The notes beneath the pieces are model-generated. The model was not told the origin of the DNA and did no database searches. It worked only from the letters and a program-made list of their open reading frames with translations. DNA of 64,000 bases from Burkholderia multivorans ATCC BAA-247 (GTDB taxonomy: Bacteria > Pseudomonadota > Gammaproteobacteria > Burkholderiales > Burkholderiaceae), in the NCBI RefSeq assembly GCF_000959525.1, contig NZ_CP009832.1, forward strand, positions 1,922,001-1,986,000. The letters run 5' to 3'. The translations under genes were made by a program, and so were the position numbers. Numbering within the stretch: the stretch's first letter is position 1; each line of letters begins with the position of its first letter. Positions 63,352 through 64,000 of the stretch are shown here, one piece after another.

Positions 63352-63918
63352 TTACTTCTTCTCGGGCTCCGATGCGCCCGGCTGCTTGAACGGGAACGTC
63401 GCGAACATCGACTTCGCCTGGTTCTGCATCTGCTCCTGCATCTGCACGAACATGTTCTTCGACTGCTCGATGTAGCTGGTCATCATCCCCTGCATCATCG
63501 GCGCCTGCATGTTCATGAACTGCGACCAGATCTCGGGATTCATCGCGTTGTTTTCGTACAGGTTCTTCGACTGATCCGCGAGCTTGTGCTGGATGTCGAT
63601 GAACGCCTGGATGTTCTTTTCCAGGTACGTGCCCATCATGCCCTGCATCGCGTGTCCGTAGAAACGGATGATCTGCGACAGCATCGACGACGAGAACATC
63701 GGTACGCCGCCGCTTTCCTCCTCGAGGATGATCTGCAGCAGGATGCTGCGCGTCAGGTCTTCGTTCGACTTCGCATCGACGACCTTGAAATCCTCCTGGT
63801 CCAGCACGAGTTGCTTCACGTCGGTAAGCGTGATGTACGTGCTCGTCTCGGTATCGTAAAGCCGGCGGTTCGGATATTTCTTGATGAGCCGCTCGGCCGT
63901 CTTCTTTGTAGTAGTCAT
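63352..63918 (-). CDS. phaR: Polyhydroxyalkanoate synthesis repressor PhaR
   Basis: A 188-residue DNA- and PHB-binding regulator. The PhaR N-domain (RLIKKYPNRRLYDTETSTYITLTDVKQLVLDQEDFKVVDAKSNEDLTRSILLQIILEEES) is near identical to the family. The Met/Gln-rich tail (MNMQAPMMQGMM, MFVQMQEQMQNQAKSMF) suits polymer binding. PhaR controls phasin and PHB granule genes. The neighbouring pha synthesis genes probably lie just beyond the right edge; rimO follows downstream. Confidence 0.95.
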   Translation of the reverse strand: MTTTKKTAERLIKKYPNRRLYDTETSTYITLTDVKQLVLDQEDFKVVDAKSNEDLTRSILLQIILEEESGGVPMFSSSMLSQIIRFYGHAMQGMMGTYLEKNIQAFIDIQHKLADQSKNLYENNAMNPEIWSQFMNMQAPMMQGMMTSYIEQSKNMFVQMQEQMQNQAKSMFATFPFKQPGASEPEKK

Positions 63919-63956
63919 GTAACGCCTTTGAGTGCAGCGTAGCGCAAGTGACGAAT

Positions 63957-63984
63957 CCCCGCCGCCCGGAACCGGGTGGCGGGG
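63957..63984. terminator. Hairpin upstream of phaR
   Basis: CCCCGCC-GCCCGG and CCGGGTGGCGGGG form a strong stem with a short AA loop. No T-run follows on either strand, so it may be a terminator-like hairpin of the gene beyond the edge or a folded leader. The call is tentative. Confidence 0.4.
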
Positions 63985-64000
63985 CGCTTCGGAAAGCCCG

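Noticed and set aside
1-64000. CRISPR arrays, tRNA or rRNA genes, intact prophage or integrative elements
   Set aside because: No regularly spaced repeats, no cloverleaf or rRNA sequence and no integrase, phage structural or conjugation genes were seen on either strand.

Overview
The window is GC-rich, densely coded DNA from a beta-proteobacterium, almost certainly a Burkholderia (Burkholderia cepacia complex-like) main chromosome. The basis is the codon bias, three DUF4148 paralogues in tandem, a PGDYG protein, the phaR-rimO pair at the right edge, and many strong matches to Burkholderiaceae families. I see about 55 protein genes, no rRNA or tRNA, no CRISPR array and no intact mobile element. 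Three degraded genes or elements lie in gene-poor gaps: a RidA-family gene, an ISNCY-type transposase and an aldehyde dehydrogenase tail.

Layout. 1-2.7 kb: organic hydroperoxide defence, with ohrR on + and ohr followed by three DUF4148 genes on -, sharing an identical 18-bp palindromic element. 3.5-6.8 kb: LuxR-type regulator divergent from a nitrilase-family hydrolase and an APC permease. 7.4-10.6 kb: YbaK-type deacylase, YciI protein, CorA, and an orphan cydX overlapping a P-loop kinase-like gene. 10.7-15.4 kb: saccharopine-dehydrogenase-like gene with an Lrp regulator, a Spy-like periplasmic protein, a PGDYG protein and a YhfC-type membrane protease. 15.4-20.9 kb: a complete 2-ketogluconate cluster (kguE-kguK-kguT-kguD-ptxS) with PtxS-like operators. 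21.1-25.1 kb: yeiE/yeiH-like pair and a ClC channel. 25.1-31.7 kb: TetR repressor divergent from a tripartite RND efflux operon. 31.8-32.8 kb: MerR regulator with a duplicated TipAS domain.

32.9-38.0 kb is a sulfide-oxidation module. A sigma-54 activator of FisR type, with three cysteines in its sensor domain, faces a persulfide-dioxygenase-type MBL protein, a fused DUF442-SQR flavoprotein and a TauE/SafE exporter. The divergent gap carries a -24/-12-like promoter and a cluster of CTGCCA repeats. 38.1-42.2 kb: polyamine ABC transporter (potF-potA-potB-potC, all -). 42.5-49.9 kb: DUF1289 protein, OmpW porin, nitronate monooxygenase-like flavoprotein, Lrp regulator divergent from a zinc alcohol dehydrogenase, a DUF2501 protein and the ABC-F ATPase YbiT. 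50.0-53.9 kb: AsmA-family protein divergent from a fetAB-type transporter. 53.9-58.4 kb: PliI-like lysozyme inhibitor, exported protein, quinone-oxidoreductase/LysR divergent pair with a perfect operator palindrome, and serB. 58.5-64 kb: metC, exported protein, KdgK-type sugar kinase, rimO, a small conserved protein and phaR.

The most interesting items are the sulfide module with its readable regulatory region, the kgu cluster with its operators, the ohr/ohrR/DUF4148 unit, and the orphan cydX. These are largely known families in informative arrangements. I did not find a system I can claim as wholly new.
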